Shown: piece after piece, positions 27,116 to 36,151 of the stretch
Position numbering within the stretch: the first letter of the stretch is position 1
Layout of the letters: each line of letters starts with the position of its first letter
DNA from: Flammeovirga aprica JL-4
GTDB taxonomy: Bacteria > Bacteroidota > Bacteroidia > Cytophagales > Flammeovirgaceae
Assembly: GCF_012844305.1 (NCBI RefSeq)
Contig: NZ_JABANE010000040.1
Span: 1 to 64,000 of the forward strand
Length of the DNA: 64,000 nucleotides
Direction: 5' to 3'
Notes under the pieces: generated by a model
What the model was told of the DNA's origin: nothing
Databases searched by the model: none
Seen by the model: the letters and a program-made list of their open reading frames with translations, nothing else
Translations under genes and position numbers: made by a program

Positions 27116-28396
27116 CTATAGATTTTGCTGTTCTATAAGAATCTCTTTTCGCTGGTAAGAAATAATGAACTTCTGTTTAGATAAAATTTCATAGCCTATA
27201 ATACCGCTTATATTGACTTCTTTAAAAGCATCTAAATGTCCAAGGTCTGTAAAAACAGAGGGGATAGATTTATACATGACATCACCAAGCATACACTTTT
27301 TCATTTTACCCTTCTGCACTTCTTTTACTTCTCCTGATAGACCTTGCAATTCTGTTGTTTTGACACCCTTCAGAACTGGTTTCAATTCTTCAAAAAGAGA
27401 AGTCGAAAACGCATTGGCACCTGCACCACTGTCTATGGCAACATTATATTTTTGTCCATTAATCGATAAGGTCACAATTGGTAAATGTCCCAGTAAAGTG
27501 GTCATAGGAAAAGTTTGAAATTCCATTTCAGATAGGTGAGTAGTTTGAAGAGTATCAAATTGGTCAGGAACTATTAACATCAATTGCTTTTGAGCATAAT
27601 CAAACATCACATCCAACTGATTGATGAAATCAGTGCCTATAATACCATAGATTTTAGTTTTTGTTTCTTTTTCCAAATGAGAAAGGTCCGAAACTAACAC
27701 TCTTTCATTTTCAACCAATAATTTTCCAAATTCAATTTTAGGTATCTCAATAATATCTTGATTGTTGATATGAGAATTGATGCCTTTTGCACTGGAAACA
27801 GACTTGACTTTACTATTTTGATAGGCTGAGTTTAATATTGTCCTTGAAGAACCACTGTCAAAAATAAACTGTTGCTTTTCATTATTCACAACAGCATCTA
27901 CTATGATCAGCTTATTCTTAAGCTCAAAAGGAATATGTTGATAACCTTCTGATGAATTATTTTTCACCTGCATTTTATCTTCAGCCATCATCACTTTCAC
28001 TTCAGCCTTAATCAATGATAAACTACTCACCTTATTGGAGGCATCAAACACAATGGTTATTTCTTGATTTCCTTTCTGTTCGTATTCAAAGTCATATTTC
28101 AAGATCAAAGTGTTTCCATTTTTTTGAGCTTCCTTTTCTGAAAAGTTCAAAACGGTATCATTGATACTTTGCGTAATCAACATGTCCAATACTTTCTGGG
28201 CAATCACTCCTTTTTGATTTAAAATAGTAAAATCATCCGACAACCATTTGGTCAAATTTTCTACATTTTTTTGATTAATAGCGGTCACTAACTGCTCCGA
28301 AAATAGTTTACATTTCTCCTGTTCTTGAGCATAAACTTGAACTGTTACACTTTCTAATAAAAGAGAAATCCATAAGAGTTTTAATACATTCTTCAT
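27116..28396 (-). CDS. Secreted protein with two tandem retropepsin-like aspartyl protease lobes
   Basis: 426 residues with a signal peptide ending QVYAQ. Residues about 28-135 resemble an NTF2/DUF4440-type domain (VTAINQKNVENLTKWLSDDFTI, in part). Two retropepsin lobes follow: the first has FIFDSGSSRTIL (Asp180) and GIIGTDF (251-257); the second has NVAIDSGAGANAF (Asp322) and GIIGYEIL near the end. Each lobe has the D-S-G active-site triad and the paired IIG turn, so the two could form a pepsin-like active site within one chain. It would act in the periplasm or outside. The gene follows the membrane-anchored LuxR regulator by 105 bases, suggesting that the regulator senses or is controlled with it. 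Confidence 0.8.
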   Translation of the reverse strand: MKNVLKLLWISLLLESVTVQVYAQEQEKCKLFSEQLVTAINQKNVENLTKWLSDDFTILNQKGVIAQKVLDMLITQSINDTVLNFSEKEAQKNGNTLILKYDFEYEQKGNQEITIVFDASNKVSSLSLIKAEVKVMMAEDKMQVKNNSSEGYQHIPFELKNKLIIVDAVVNNEKQQFIFDSGSSRTILNSAYQNSKVKSVSSAKGINSHINNQDIIEIPKIEFGKLLVENERVLVSDLSHLEKETKTKIYGIIGTDFINQLDVMFDYAQKQLMLIVPDQFDTLQTTHLSEMEFQTFPMTTLLGHLPIVTLSINGQKYNVAIDSGAGANAFSTSLFEELKPVLKGVKTTELQGLSGEVKEVQKGKMKKCMLGDVMYKSIPSVFTDLGHLDAFKEVNISGIIGYEILSKQKFIISYQRKEILIEQQNL

Positions 28397-28501
28397 CTGT
28401 TTTTTTGTTTTTGATGTGATGAATCAAAAGTAGAAGACAAACAATGTTTCTCTATGAAATGTAAGGTTGAAAAGGGGTGGAGAATAGGGTGGATTTTAGA
28501 C

Positions 28502-29032
28502 TCATACCCCTCTGAGGGTATTTAAATCAAGCTTTTTGAGTTGAGTACGATCTGTTAATTCTAATTTTTTATACAGATTATTGATGTGTGTTTTTACTGT
28601 ACTGATAGAAATATTGAGCTCGTCAGCAATCTCTTTATTCATTTTTCCTGATTGAATCAATTGAGCAACCAAGAGTTCTCTTTCTGATAAAAGTTCTATT
28701 TTAGATTGATGCTGTTGTTGTTTCTTTTTCCAAAAAAGAAGGAGGTAGATAACAATGCCTATTAAGGCAATGGCAATGACCACTACACTCAGTATTTCAT
28801 ACATCTCAAAACGAAAAACCTGAAAAGAAGTATCGCCTTCAATTACTGTATATTTTTTATCGTTTACTTGTATTAAATGAATAGAATCTTGTAAACTTTC
28901 AGCACCTAATTTCTGAATCACCTCTTGCAACTGAGATGTATTTTCTTTCACTTGTAAGGTATCTGAAGAAGAGGCTCTACTTAGTGATGAGATGAAAGTG
29001 AAAAGAAGAAGTAAGGTTAGTTTGTTTAGCAT
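28502..29032 (-). CDS. Membrane-anchored LuxR-type transcription regulator
   Basis: 176 residues. A signal peptide (to about 20) is followed by a short extracytoplasmic part (about 21-78), one membrane segment (YEILSVVVIAIALIGIVIYLL, in part, about 80-100) and a basic cytoplasmic neck. The C-terminus is a LuxR helix-turn-helix, LSERELLVAQLIQSGKMNKEIADELNISISTVKTHINNLYKKL, in part, with the recognition helix near 150-163. There is no receiver domain, so this is a one-component transmembrane regulator with only about 57 residues outside. It is encoded just before the double retropepsin protein and after fumarylacetoacetase. Confidence 0.8.
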   Translation of the reverse strand: MLNKLTLLLLFTFISSLSRASSSDTLQVKENTSQLQEVIQKLGAESLQDSIHLIQVNDKKYTVIEGDTSFQVFRFEMYEILSVVVIAIALIGIVIYLLLFWKKKQQQHQSKIELLSERELLVAQLIQSGKMNKEIADELNISISTVKTHINNLYKKLELTDRTQLKKLDLNTLRGV

Positions 29033-29133
29033 ATTTGACTAATTTGACTTTTTCGCAAAGTACAATATCTAATGCATTTGATAAAATAATGAAGAGCCAA
29101 AAACTTAATTTTGACTCTCCATCACTTCAATTA

Positions 29134-30390
29134 TTATTTCAGGATTTTTCCTACTGCTTCACCGAAGCCTATTCTCAATTCACCATTATCACAGAACCCT
29201 TTCAAAGTAATAGTATCATTATCTTCTAAGAAAGAGCGTGTTTCATTCCCCACCTGAATTGGTTCTTGACCATTCCAGGAAAGTTCAAGCATAGAACCAT
29301 AAGAATCTTTTGTAGGTCCAGAAATAGTACCCGAAGCACATAGATCTCCCACATTCAAATTACAGCCATTGACGGTTTGATGAGCTAATTGCTGTGCCAT
29401 ATTCCAGTACAAATATTTGAAGTTGGAAGTAGCAATTTTGCCTTCATTTCCACTTTCTGTTTTCAAATGTACTTCCAATTGAATATCAAAAGTGGCAGGG
29501 ACATCATGTTGTAGATAAGGGAGCGGAGTAGGTGACTGTTCAGGACCTTTGGTACGGAAAGGTTCCAAAGCATCTAAAGTCACAATCCAAGGTGAAACTG
29601 TTGAACCAAAGTTTTTACCTAAGAAAGGACCAAGCGGAACATATTCCCATTTCTGAATATCTCGGGCCGACCAATCATTAAAAAGCATCAAACCAAAAAT
29701 ATAATCTTCTGCTTTATCTACTGGAACGGTCTCTCCCAATTCCGTTGATTTCCCAACGACAAAACCCATTTCCAATTCAATATCCATACGAGTAGACTTT
29801 CCAAAGACAGGAGCTTCAGCACCCGGAGGCATTTTCTGTCCATGAGGTCTTTTAATTGGCGTCCCAGAAACTACAATTGAGGAAGAACGTCCATGATAAC
29901 CTACCGGTAGGTGTTTCCAGTTTGGCGTTAAAGCATTGTCTTTTCCTCTGAACATCGTACCTACATTAACGGCATGTTCTTCTGAAGAATAGAAATCTGT
30001 ATAATCTCCTATTTGGATAGGAAGATGCAATGAAGCTTCGTTCTGATCAACCAATACATTTTTACCTTCCAAAGCAGTGTTTCCCTCTTTCAGTAATTCA
30101 AATACAGTTGAACGTACTTTTTTATGTACATCTTTTCCAAGACTGATAAAAGGATTCAGAATTTCATTTGAAAAAAGAGTGACGGCTTCATCTATTATAC
30201 CATTAAAGTGACCTAATGATGCCACTTCTACCAGATCCAAAATCTGATCTCCAATGGCTATTCCAGCTCTTTTACTTTTAGTAGCTGTACTGAAAATACC
30301 ATACGGCAAGTTCTGAATCGGAAAATTAGATTGATCGGGCACATTTACCCATGATTGTATTGAAGGATCATTAGTAAGATCAATAGCCAT
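29134..30390 (-). CDS. fahA: Fumarylacetoacetase
   Basis: 418 residues, the normal length. It splits 4-fumarylacetoacetate into fumarate and acetoacetate, the last step of tyrosine/homogentisate breakdown (EC 3.7.1.2), in the cytoplasm. The N-terminal SH3-like part (to about 115) is followed by the catalytic domain with YTDFYSSEEHAVNVGTMFRG, in part, holding metal ligand Asp132 and catalytic His139, then PVGYHGRSSSIVVSGTPIKRP, MDIELEMGFVVG, NDWSARDIQKWEYVPLGPF and DLCASGTISGP. All signature residues are intact. No other tyrosine-catabolic gene is in the window. Downstream on the same strand is the membrane-anchored LuxR gene, 101 bases away. Confidence 0.95.
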   Translation of the reverse strand: MAIDLTNDPSIQSWVNVPDQSNFPIQNLPYGIFSTATKSKRAGIAIGDQILDLVEVASLGHFNGIIDEAVTLFSNEILNPFISLGKDVHKKVRSTVFELLKEGNTALEGKNVLVDQNEASLHLPIQIGDYTDFYSSEEHAVNVGTMFRGKDNALTPNWKHLPVGYHGRSSSIVVSGTPIKRPHGQKMPPGAEAPVFGKSTRMDIELEMGFVVGKSTELGETVPVDKAEDYIFGLMLFNDWSARDIQKWEYVPLGPFLGKNFGSTVSPWIVTLDALEPFRTKGPEQSPTPLPYLQHDVPATFDIQLEVHLKTESGNEGKIATSNFKYLYWNMAQQLAHQTVNGCNLNVGDLCASGTISGPTKDSYGSMLELSWNGQEPIQVGNETRSFLEDNDTITLKGFCDNGELRIGFGEAVGKILK

Positions 30391-30557
30391 AGTTTATTGT
30401 GTTTATTATTTGGTTAGCACATGAAAAATAAATTGATAAGAAAGTGTTCTATTTTCTTCAAACAGGTATTTAAATCTCATGTTTAAAAAAGATAATAATT
30501 CAATTAACTTAATTATTAGATTTAAAAATAATGTTTGGCTATTATTTTTGATCAAAA

Positions 30558-30633
30558 CAAAAAAGAGCAAGTTCAAAATCTCTATTTTCAGAAGTAATTA
30601 TTCTTCTTTATTAGATTCAAAACCGCTCTTTTC
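30558..30633 (-). terminator. Long hairpin, terminator of the 30669 lipoprotein gene
   Basis: AAAAGAGC (30561-30568) pairs with GCTCTTTT (30625-30632); a nested GAAG...CTTC stem lies inside. On the minus strand the outer stem is followed by a T run. It begins 36 bases past the stop at 30669. Confidence 0.55.
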
Positions 30634-30668
30634 TATAAGAATGTAATTTCCTTCAAGTATAAATATCC

Positions 30669-31226
30669 TTATTTGGTATATTTCACCACTTTAATTGATG
30701 TCCTAATTGGCTTTCTTTGCTCATCAACTTTATACCAATGCACACCGTTTGTAAGTTCAGAAACTAAAACTCCTTCCTCTTTTAATAAATCAGCTAATGT
30801 CCAATCTGATGGTACTTTAATGGAATCAATACGACCTCCTTCTGTATATATATTCACAAACTCATTCTGCCCAATCACTTGGTTTAGATCTTGTGCCTCA
30901 GGTGATACCTCATAAACATCACAAACCTGTTGTGTATTTGAATTTTCAGAAATTACATCTCTTGTAACTCTTACTTGTCCTGGTTTAATAGGTTGATCTT
31001 CCGGTTTAGTAATTTCATCACCATCTTCTGGTGCACCCGGCAATCGATCGATTACTTCAGATCCATCCTCCAAATCAATGTCTCCTGATCCAGGATCTTT
31101 ATCATTTCCAGGTGTTTCCTCTCCATCAATACGATCATTGACAATTGGTCCTGGTTCATTACTTCTATTACATGATGAGATTGATAAAACAGCAATTACA
31201 GCAAATAATTTAATCAGGTTTTTCAT
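30669..31226 (-). CDS. Hypothetical acidic lipoprotein
   Basis: 185 residues. Signal MKNLIKLFAVIAVLSISSC with Cys at about 19, followed by a long acidic, Pro/Gly-rich linker (about 22-85: PGPIVNDRIDGEE, GDIDLEDGSEVIDRLPG). A compact C-terminal domain (about 86-185) has VRVTRDVISENS, VCDVYEVSPEAQDLNQVIG, and WTLADLLKEEGVLVSELTNGVHWYKVDE. The long disordered spacer implies that the domain is held away from the outer membrane. I do not recognise the family. It appears monocistronic. Confidence 0.7.
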   Translation of the reverse strand: MKNLIKLFAVIAVLSISSCNRSNEPGPIVNDRIDGEETPGNDKDPGSGDIDLEDGSEVIDRLPGAPEDGDEITKPEDQPIKPGQVRVTRDVISENSNTQQVCDVYEVSPEAQDLNQVIGQNEFVNIYTEGGRIDSIKVPSDWTLADLLKEEGVLVSELTNGVHWYKVDEQRKPIRTSIKVVKYTK

Positions 31227-31745
31227 TTTAGCTTAAACTTTTTAATTGTTTTTATGTTGAAATAATTGTTCTTCATTAAGTAATTATATCCTTAATGATT
31301 TTTACTTTTTGTCAGTCGGTTTAAGAAAATTTTAAATCATAAGTACTATTAAATTAGACAGTATTCTACATTAAGTATACTTAAATAGTCATAGTGCTCA
31401 ACTTCTTGTTAGAGCTATTTTCAAGAAGAATTTTATTAAGTATATTACTCATAATCAATTTCTTTGTTTCAATTGACAATGCAAAAATGAATAATAGTTT
31501 TATATTAAACAAATAACACAACCGTATAGAACTAATGAAGAAAAACATTGGACTTTTGCCTAAAAAAGAGGAGGAAAAAAGGCATGAAATAAGTTTTATA
31601 TCCTATAGTTTGTTATTTAGTCGTTTTTCTTTTAGAATGTTTTAATTTAATAATTAGATTATGATATAATTGTAATTATACACCTGAATCAATTCAATCA
31701 TTCAACACTCAGATCCATAATCCTATTAGCGCAATAGAAAAAATC
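31227..31745. other. Divergent intergenic region, 519 bases
   Basis: Very AT-rich. The 17-mer TTAAGTATACTTAAATA (31371-31387), with a 14-base palindromic core, recurs at 60793-60809. No small gene, and no clear TAnnTTTG promoter for the aldehyde dehydrogenase, seen. Confidence 0.35.
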
Positions 31746-33194
31746 ATGAATAAAGTAGAAAACAACATCATATTTGAAACCCCTCATCAACAAAATATTG
31801 AAGGTATATTCATTCAACTTAAAGAGAATACTCAAAAAATGAAGAATACGAATGCTAAGCAACGTATTCAGAAACTGAAAAAAATAGAAGAATATATTCT
31901 CCAAAACCGTGAGGAGATTCAAAAAGCTGTTTATGCTGATTTCAAAAAGAACCCAACTGAAGCAGATACTACTGAGATAATTAGCACGTTGGGATTATTG
32001 CGTCATGCAAAAAGGAATCTGAAGCAATGGATGAAACCACGCAGAGTGGGGACGCCATTAAATATGTTTGGCAGTTCTTCTCAAATTCTACCCGAACCAA
32101 AAGGAGTCTGCTTGATTATTGCACCATGGAATTATCCATTTTATCTCGCTATAGCTCCTTTGATTTATGCTATTGCGGCAGGGAATACAGTGATGATAAA
32201 ACCAAGTGAAATATCACATAATACTTCTGCCTATATTCAAAAAATGATGGATGAACTTTTCCCTGCCAACGAAGTAAAAGTAGTACAGGGAGGAGTGGAT
32301 GTTTCTACTACTTTATTGAAATTAAAATTCAATCATATATTCTTCACAGGAAGTCCACAAGTTGGAAAAATAGTGATGCGTGCCGCTGTTGATAACCTGA
32401 CATCTGTAACGTTAGAACTAGGAGGGAAATCTCCTGCTGTTATTTGTGAGGATGCAGATTTAAAGGATGCAACAGATAAGCTCACTTGGGGTAAATTTAT
32501 TAATGCCGGACAAACATGTATTGCTCCTGATTATGCATTGGTTCCTAAGAGTAGAAAGGACGAGTTCGTAGAGCAGATGTCCAATACCATCAATGAATTT
32601 TACTCTCCAAATGGAGAAGTAGTCAGTGTTTCTGAAGACTTCTGCCGTATTATTAATCATAGTCATTATCACCGTCTGAAAAGTATAATTGATGATGCTG
32701 CAGAAAAAGGTGCCACAGTGATTATGAATGGTGAAATGGACGAAAGTACTAAGTTTATTCCTCCAACGATTGTGACCAATGTGACCAATGATATGAGAAT
32801 AATGCAAGAGGAGATATTCGGACCAATTCTAGCCGTTATGGACTACGAAGAAATAAATCAGGCATTGGAAGTCATAGAGGAAAAGGAAAAACCACTAGCA
32901 CTGTATGTTTTCGGAAAAAAGAAGAAGTACATCAAAAATGTAATCCACAATACAACGGCAGGAGGGACTTGCATCAATGATACCATTCTTCATATCAACA
33001 ACCCAGAACTTCCTTTTGGTGGTGTGAATAACAGCGGTATTGGTAAATCACATGGTAAATTTGGCTTTGACGGCTTCTCAAATCAGCGTGCCGTATTGAA
33101 GAACAGGATTGGTATGACAGTAGTGAAAACGATTTATCCTCCTTATGGAAATCTTTCAAAGAAACTGACGGATTTTATAATAAAGTATTTTTAA
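31746..33194 (+). CDS. Aldehyde dehydrogenase (class 3 / fatty-aldehyde type)
   Basis: 482 residues, of a length near the class 3 (ALDH3) family. NAD(P)-binding blocks: PKGVCLIIAPWNYPFYL (with Asn129), IKPSEIS, and FFTGSPQVGKIV. The catalytic general base Glu224 is in TLELGGKSP and the nucleophile Cys258 in NAGQTCIAPDY; the substrate-loop INDTILHINNPELPFGGVNNSG is intact. The short tail PPYGNLSKKLTDFIIKYF matches ALDH3-like enzymes from bacteria. It oxidises an aldehyde to the acid, probably medium- or long-chain; substrate not shown. It is transcribed alone, with a strong terminator after it. Confidence 0.9.
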   Translation: MNKVENNIIFETPHQQNIEGIFIQLKENTQKMKNTNAKQRIQKLKKIEEYILQNREEIQKAVYADFKKNPTEADTTEIISTLGLLRHAKRNLKQWMKPRRVGTPLNMFGSSSQILPEPKGVCLIIAPWNYPFYLAIAPLIYAIAAGNTVMIKPSEISHNTSAYIQKMMDELFPANEVKVVQGGVDVSTTLLKLKFNHIFFTGSPQVGKIVMRAAVDNLTSVTLELGGKSPAVICEDADLKDATDKLTWGKFINAGQTCIAPDYALVPKSRKDEFVEQMSNTINEFYSPNGEVVSVSEDFCRIINHSHYHRLKSIIDDAAEKGATVIMNGEMDESTKFIPPTIVTNVTNDMRIMQEEIFGPILAVMDYEEINQALEVIEEKEKPLALYVFGKKKKYIKNVIHNTTAGGTCINDTILHINNPELPFGGVNNSGIGKSHGKFGFDGFSNQRAVLKNRIGMTVVKTIYPPYGNLSKKLTDFIIKYF

Positions 33195-33199
33195 TAAAA

Positions 33200-33245
33200 A
33201 AATGAGTCATCCCTCATTAAAAAAGAAAGGATGACTCATTTATGT
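33200..33245 (+). terminator. Terminator of the aldehyde dehydrogenase gene
   Basis: A 13-bp perfect stem (33200-33212 with 33229-33241, AAATGAGTCATCC / GGATGACTCATTT) six bases after the stop, preceded by an A run and closed by a T-rich tail, so it could work in both directions. Confidence 0.75.
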
Positions 33246-33385
33246 ATCTGAAATAATTGATTCATATACAAGTAAGATTGTTTTTTATTCTAATCTTTGA
33301 TAAATTGTAATGAACCTTTCAGATAAACCTTTACTATCATTTCTTTTCAACCAAGCATTAATACAAACCCTAAAACCAATTACTT

Positions 33386-33622
33386 ATGCTACTAAAATCA
33401 AGAAAATTATTCATAAGATTATTTCTTTCCACACCTATCATATATATGTTGATAAGTTGTGATTCATCTTGCTATAAATGTGAAATTGATACTGCATCAA
33501 CCTCTAATGTTGTAGCAACTTCTATTGTCTCAATCTGTGATAATGCCGCTAATGACAAACAGCTAAATATGGCTAAGAAAAATTGTCAAAAAGCTGGAGG
33601 AATATGGAAAAAGCAAGAATAA
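33386..33622 (+). CDS. Small hypothetical Cys-rich lipoprotein
   Basis: 78 residues. A basic N-terminus and hydrophobic stretch lead to lipobox MLISC (Cys25). The mature part of 54 residues contains four more Cys (SCYKC, ISVIC-like SICDN, NCQKAGG) and ends GGIWKKQE. The cysteines could form two disulfides or bind metal. There is no known family that I recognise. It is not tightly linked to its neighbours; a short gene like this could be spurious, but the clear lipobox supports it. Confidence 0.55.
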   Translation: MLLKSRKLFIRLFLSTPIIYMLISCDSSCYKCEIDTASTSNVVATSIVSICDNAANDKQLNMAKKNCQKAGGIWKKQE

Positions 33623-34074
33623 AATATTTCGATATTCTTCTTATTTATCATTCAAAAAATACAATTATAGTATCGTAAATTATTGAATAGATTTCATAGT
33701 TATCTGCTATGAAATCAATAGTTGAAACGCCTACCTATTGTACAATGTTGTGTGGTCTTTACTTTCATTTTATTAAGAGGATCAATATTATTTTTTGTAA
33801 AAAAATCACAACACTTAAAAATGAGAAAATACATCTAGAATGTTATTCAATTAGGCCTATTTAATACTGAAATAAGCAAAAATGACTAGATGTAGTTATT
33901 GATATTACTGTAAAATATGATCAGATTTGTTTGAACAATTGGTTTAATGAATATTAAAAAAAATTAATAACAAAAATTACTCCTCTTACTTTTTGATAAA
34001 AAAATTAATGCCGATAGAAAGCACCATTAATTTTGGTAATCTTAGTAGTGACTTAACATAATTACAAGCAAATC
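33623..34074. other. Intergenic region, 452 bases
   Basis: AT-rich. It holds a 10-bp hairpin, GATTTCATAG (33690-33699) with CTATGAAATC (33707-33716), without a T run; it may end the small lipoprotein transcript. No gene seen. Confidence 0.35.
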
Positions 34075-34623
34075 ATGCAAACAAAGTTTTCTACATTCTT
34101 ATGGAAGAAAGGTAATTTACTTGACTCAAAAAAGTTGATGGAAATTACTTCGAAATGTATTTCTGAAATCATTCAGGAGTATCAAACAGATGATTTGTTT
34201 ATCACTACAAATGATTTGGAATTAGAAGATTTTTTACATTATAACAAAGAACACTACTCCTACATTTGTAAAGCTGAAAAAATAAAAAAAACATTCTTAT
34301 TTCATTTACTGAAAAAACAGGAATACATTCAATTCAAATGTTTATTGATTGATAATTCTTTTTCAAAGTTTATTAATAAGACTATTGAAGATCAACATTT
34401 TATTGAGGAAAATATCAATAAATACAATGCATTATCAAAAAGAGAGAGTAATATTCTGGAGTTGATTTGTGAGGGAAAAACAAATAATGAAATCAGTGTT
34501 ATTTTAAATATAAGTAAGTATACAGTGGAAAACCACAGGAAAAATATCATTAAAAAATTAAACACTAATTACCTTTACCCATTTCACATTTTCTTTCAGC
34601 TGGAAAACAAAAACGCTACATGA
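34075..34623 (+). CDS. LuxR-type helix-turn-helix protein without receiver domain
   Basis: 182 residues. The N-terminal about 120 residues are Lys-rich and of no recognised family (FSTFLWKKGNLLDSKKLMEI, FLHYNKEHYSYICKAEKIKK). The C-terminus is a LuxR helix-turn-helix: ALSKRESNILELICEGKTNNEISVILNISKYTVENHRKNIIKKL, in part. It is a stand-alone regulator of unknown signal. The stop codon lies inside its own terminator hairpin. It is one of three small LuxR-type proteins in this window, each with a different N-terminal part. Confidence 0.75.
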   Translation: MQTKFSTFLWKKGNLLDSKKLMEITSKCISEIIQEYQTDDLFITTNDLELEDFLHYNKEHYSYICKAEKIKKTFLFHLLKKQEYIQFKCLLIDNSFSKFINKTIEDQHFIEENINKYNALSKRESNILELICEGKTNNEISVILNISKYTVENHRKNIIKKLNTNYLYPFHIFFQLENKNAT

Positions 34624-34650
34624 TCTAATGAAAATGTAGCGTTTTATTTT
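34610..34650 (+). terminator. Terminator overlapping the stop of the LuxR-type gene
   Basis: AAAACGCTACA (34610-34620) pairs with TGTAGCGTTTT (34635-34645), an 11-bp stem followed by ATTTTT. The left arm is the end of the coding region (stop at 34621). Confidence 0.75.
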
Positions 34651-34657
34651 TACTGCT

Positions 34658-35848
34658 TTATTTTATCCAAGTCAGCTTGTGCCACATCATCTCAAATGGC
34701 CCTTGCTTATAGTATTTCAACCACATTTTACACATCAATATCTGAGCGATCAGAAAGACAAAACCAATTCCTAAACTAAAGGCTACTCCACATGTATCTG
34801 CCAGATGAAATCCATAACCAAAATACAAAATACCACCTATGATAGACTGCACAATGTAGTTGGTCATACTCATCTTGCCATAAGTCTGCAATGGACTGCA
34901 AAGCCTTTTCACTGTGTCTGATTTATAAATAAGGATAATAAAAGAAATCCATATTAATGTAAAACTGAATTTCCACCACATATCAAATGCTGTTCCTATT
35001 GTTCTCTTGATTACTTCTGTTTGATCACTACCAAGGAAGTGTGTTTTAAGGAAATATAATGGGATCATTACTGCAAATGATACCGCCAATACATTCTTCC
35101 ATTTATCATAATGCTCTGCTTTGAAAGCACCCACTTTTCCTAACCAGAAACCAAATATAAATAAGCCCATAGTCTGTACAGCCCTGCCGCACTCAATAGC
35201 CCACAATAATGAAAACTCTTGTCCGTATGTGAGATTCCCCCAAAGTGTATCTAAGAAATTACCTTCTTTGATAATATCCATACAGGCTTTCCATGGAGCG
35301 GCAAACATTCTTGTAGTCGGAATATATTCTGGGTTGAAAAGGGAATAAACATAATGCAGTAAATCTGTTGGCTGTAGTAAAAAGAAGAAGGCGCCCAAAA
35401 GCAAGGCCTTGTTACTCCATTTTCGTACAAAGAATAATATTACACCCGTCAGCGCATATAACATCAGAACTTCTCCAGGAAAGAAAGTGGCGTTAATCAG
35501 TGCGAAAAAGGTGAGCGTAAAGAGTCGCCATAAATACCTTGGTCCAAAATCTTTTCCAGCCTTATTCTGTTTGTTGTTCATCAAAAAGAAAGTGAAACCA
35601 AACAAGATGGCAAAAATTGAATACGTCTTTCCTCCAAAAAGAAAAAAAGTGAGGTCAAATACATTCGTGTTCAAAGTATTCAACCAATCAGGATTCAATG
35701 CTTTATCAGGATAATGGTAATAGTTAAAATGTTCGATGTTGTGAATCAGCATAATTGCCGCCACCGCATACCCTCTCAAGACATCCACAACATCAATTCT
35801 GGATGTAGAGGTTTTTAAAGAAGATTGATTTGATAATATAGGTTCCAT
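34658..35848 (-). CDS. DUF418-family polytopic membrane protein
   Basis: 396 residues with about nine or ten hydrophobic segments. The start (RIDVVDVLRGYAVAAIMLIHNIEHF, in part) is the DUF418/acyltransferase-type first helix with its conserved LRG and H. Further blocks are FFLFGGKTYSIFAILFGFTF, WAIECGRAVQTMGLFIFGFWLGK and YGKMSMTNYIVQSIIG, the last typical of the DUF418 C-terminus (PF04235). Members resemble membrane acyltransferases, but the reaction is unknown. A promoter element TACCTTTG lies at 35884-35877 on its strand. Confidence 0.85.
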   Translation of the reverse strand: MEPILSNQSSLKTSTSRIDVVDVLRGYAVAAIMLIHNIEHFNYYHYPDKALNPDWLNTLNTNVFDLTFFLFGGKTYSIFAILFGFTFFLMNNKQNKAGKDFGPRYLWRLFTLTFFALINATFFPGEVLMLYALTGVILFFVRKWSNKALLLGAFFFLLQPTDLLHYVYSLFNPEYIPTTRMFAAPWKACMDIIKEGNFLDTLWGNLTYGQEFSLLWAIECGRAVQTMGLFIFGFWLGKVGAFKAEHYDKWKNVLAVSFAVMIPLYFLKTHFLGSDQTEVIKRTIGTAFDMWWKFSFTLIWISFIILIYKSDTVKRLCSPLQTYGKMSMTNYIVQSIIGGILYFGYGFHLADTCGVAFSLGIGFVFLIAQILMCKMWLKYYKQGPFEMMWHKLTWIK

Positions 35849-35876
35849 AAAACTAAGAAGTAAAATTGTCTGCTTT

Positions 35877-35884
35877 CAAAGGTA
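35877..35884 (-). promoter_or_regulatory. -7 promoter element of the DUF418 gene
   Basis: TACCTTTG on the minus strand matches TAnnTTTG, 29 bases before the ATG at 35848. I see no TTG at the right distance for the -33 element. Confidence 0.45.
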
Positions 35885-35928
35885 GAAAATACACTATTAA
35901 ATATCGGTGATGAAGGTTATTACACCCT

Positions 35929-35972
35929 AAAAAAATACCCCAGCACTCAAAAGCGAGTACCGGGGTAAGAAA
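35929..35972 (-). terminator. Terminator after the 36152 lipoprotein gene
   Basis: TACCCC (35936-35941) pairs with GGGGTA (35962-35967) with an inner ACTC/GAGT stem; on the minus strand a run of seven T follows. It is about 190 bases past the stop at 36152 and is the only clear hairpin in the 303-base gap. Confidence 0.55.
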
Positions 35973-36151
35973 AAAGCAGTTAGCTGGCTACATTTCAGAT
36001 ATGAAGGAAGTATCTATACTCATCATAATCTCATCTCTCATTTTTAACTACTTGATATGTTTCTGGATTCTTCTAATTAGGCGACATGTAAAGGCATAAC
36101 CCCTGCATTAAATACAGGAATCATGCATAACATAAACATCAACCTTAATTC

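Noticed and set aside
32460..32807. Open frame of 115 codons on the minus strand inside the aldehyde dehydrogenase gene
   Set aside because: It lies wholly opposite a well-supported enzyme gene, has no recognisable domain or promoter, and its composition follows from the other strand.
33690..33716. 10-bp hairpin as a terminator or small RNA
   Set aside because: There is no T run and no promoter in the right place, so only a note in the region entry was kept.
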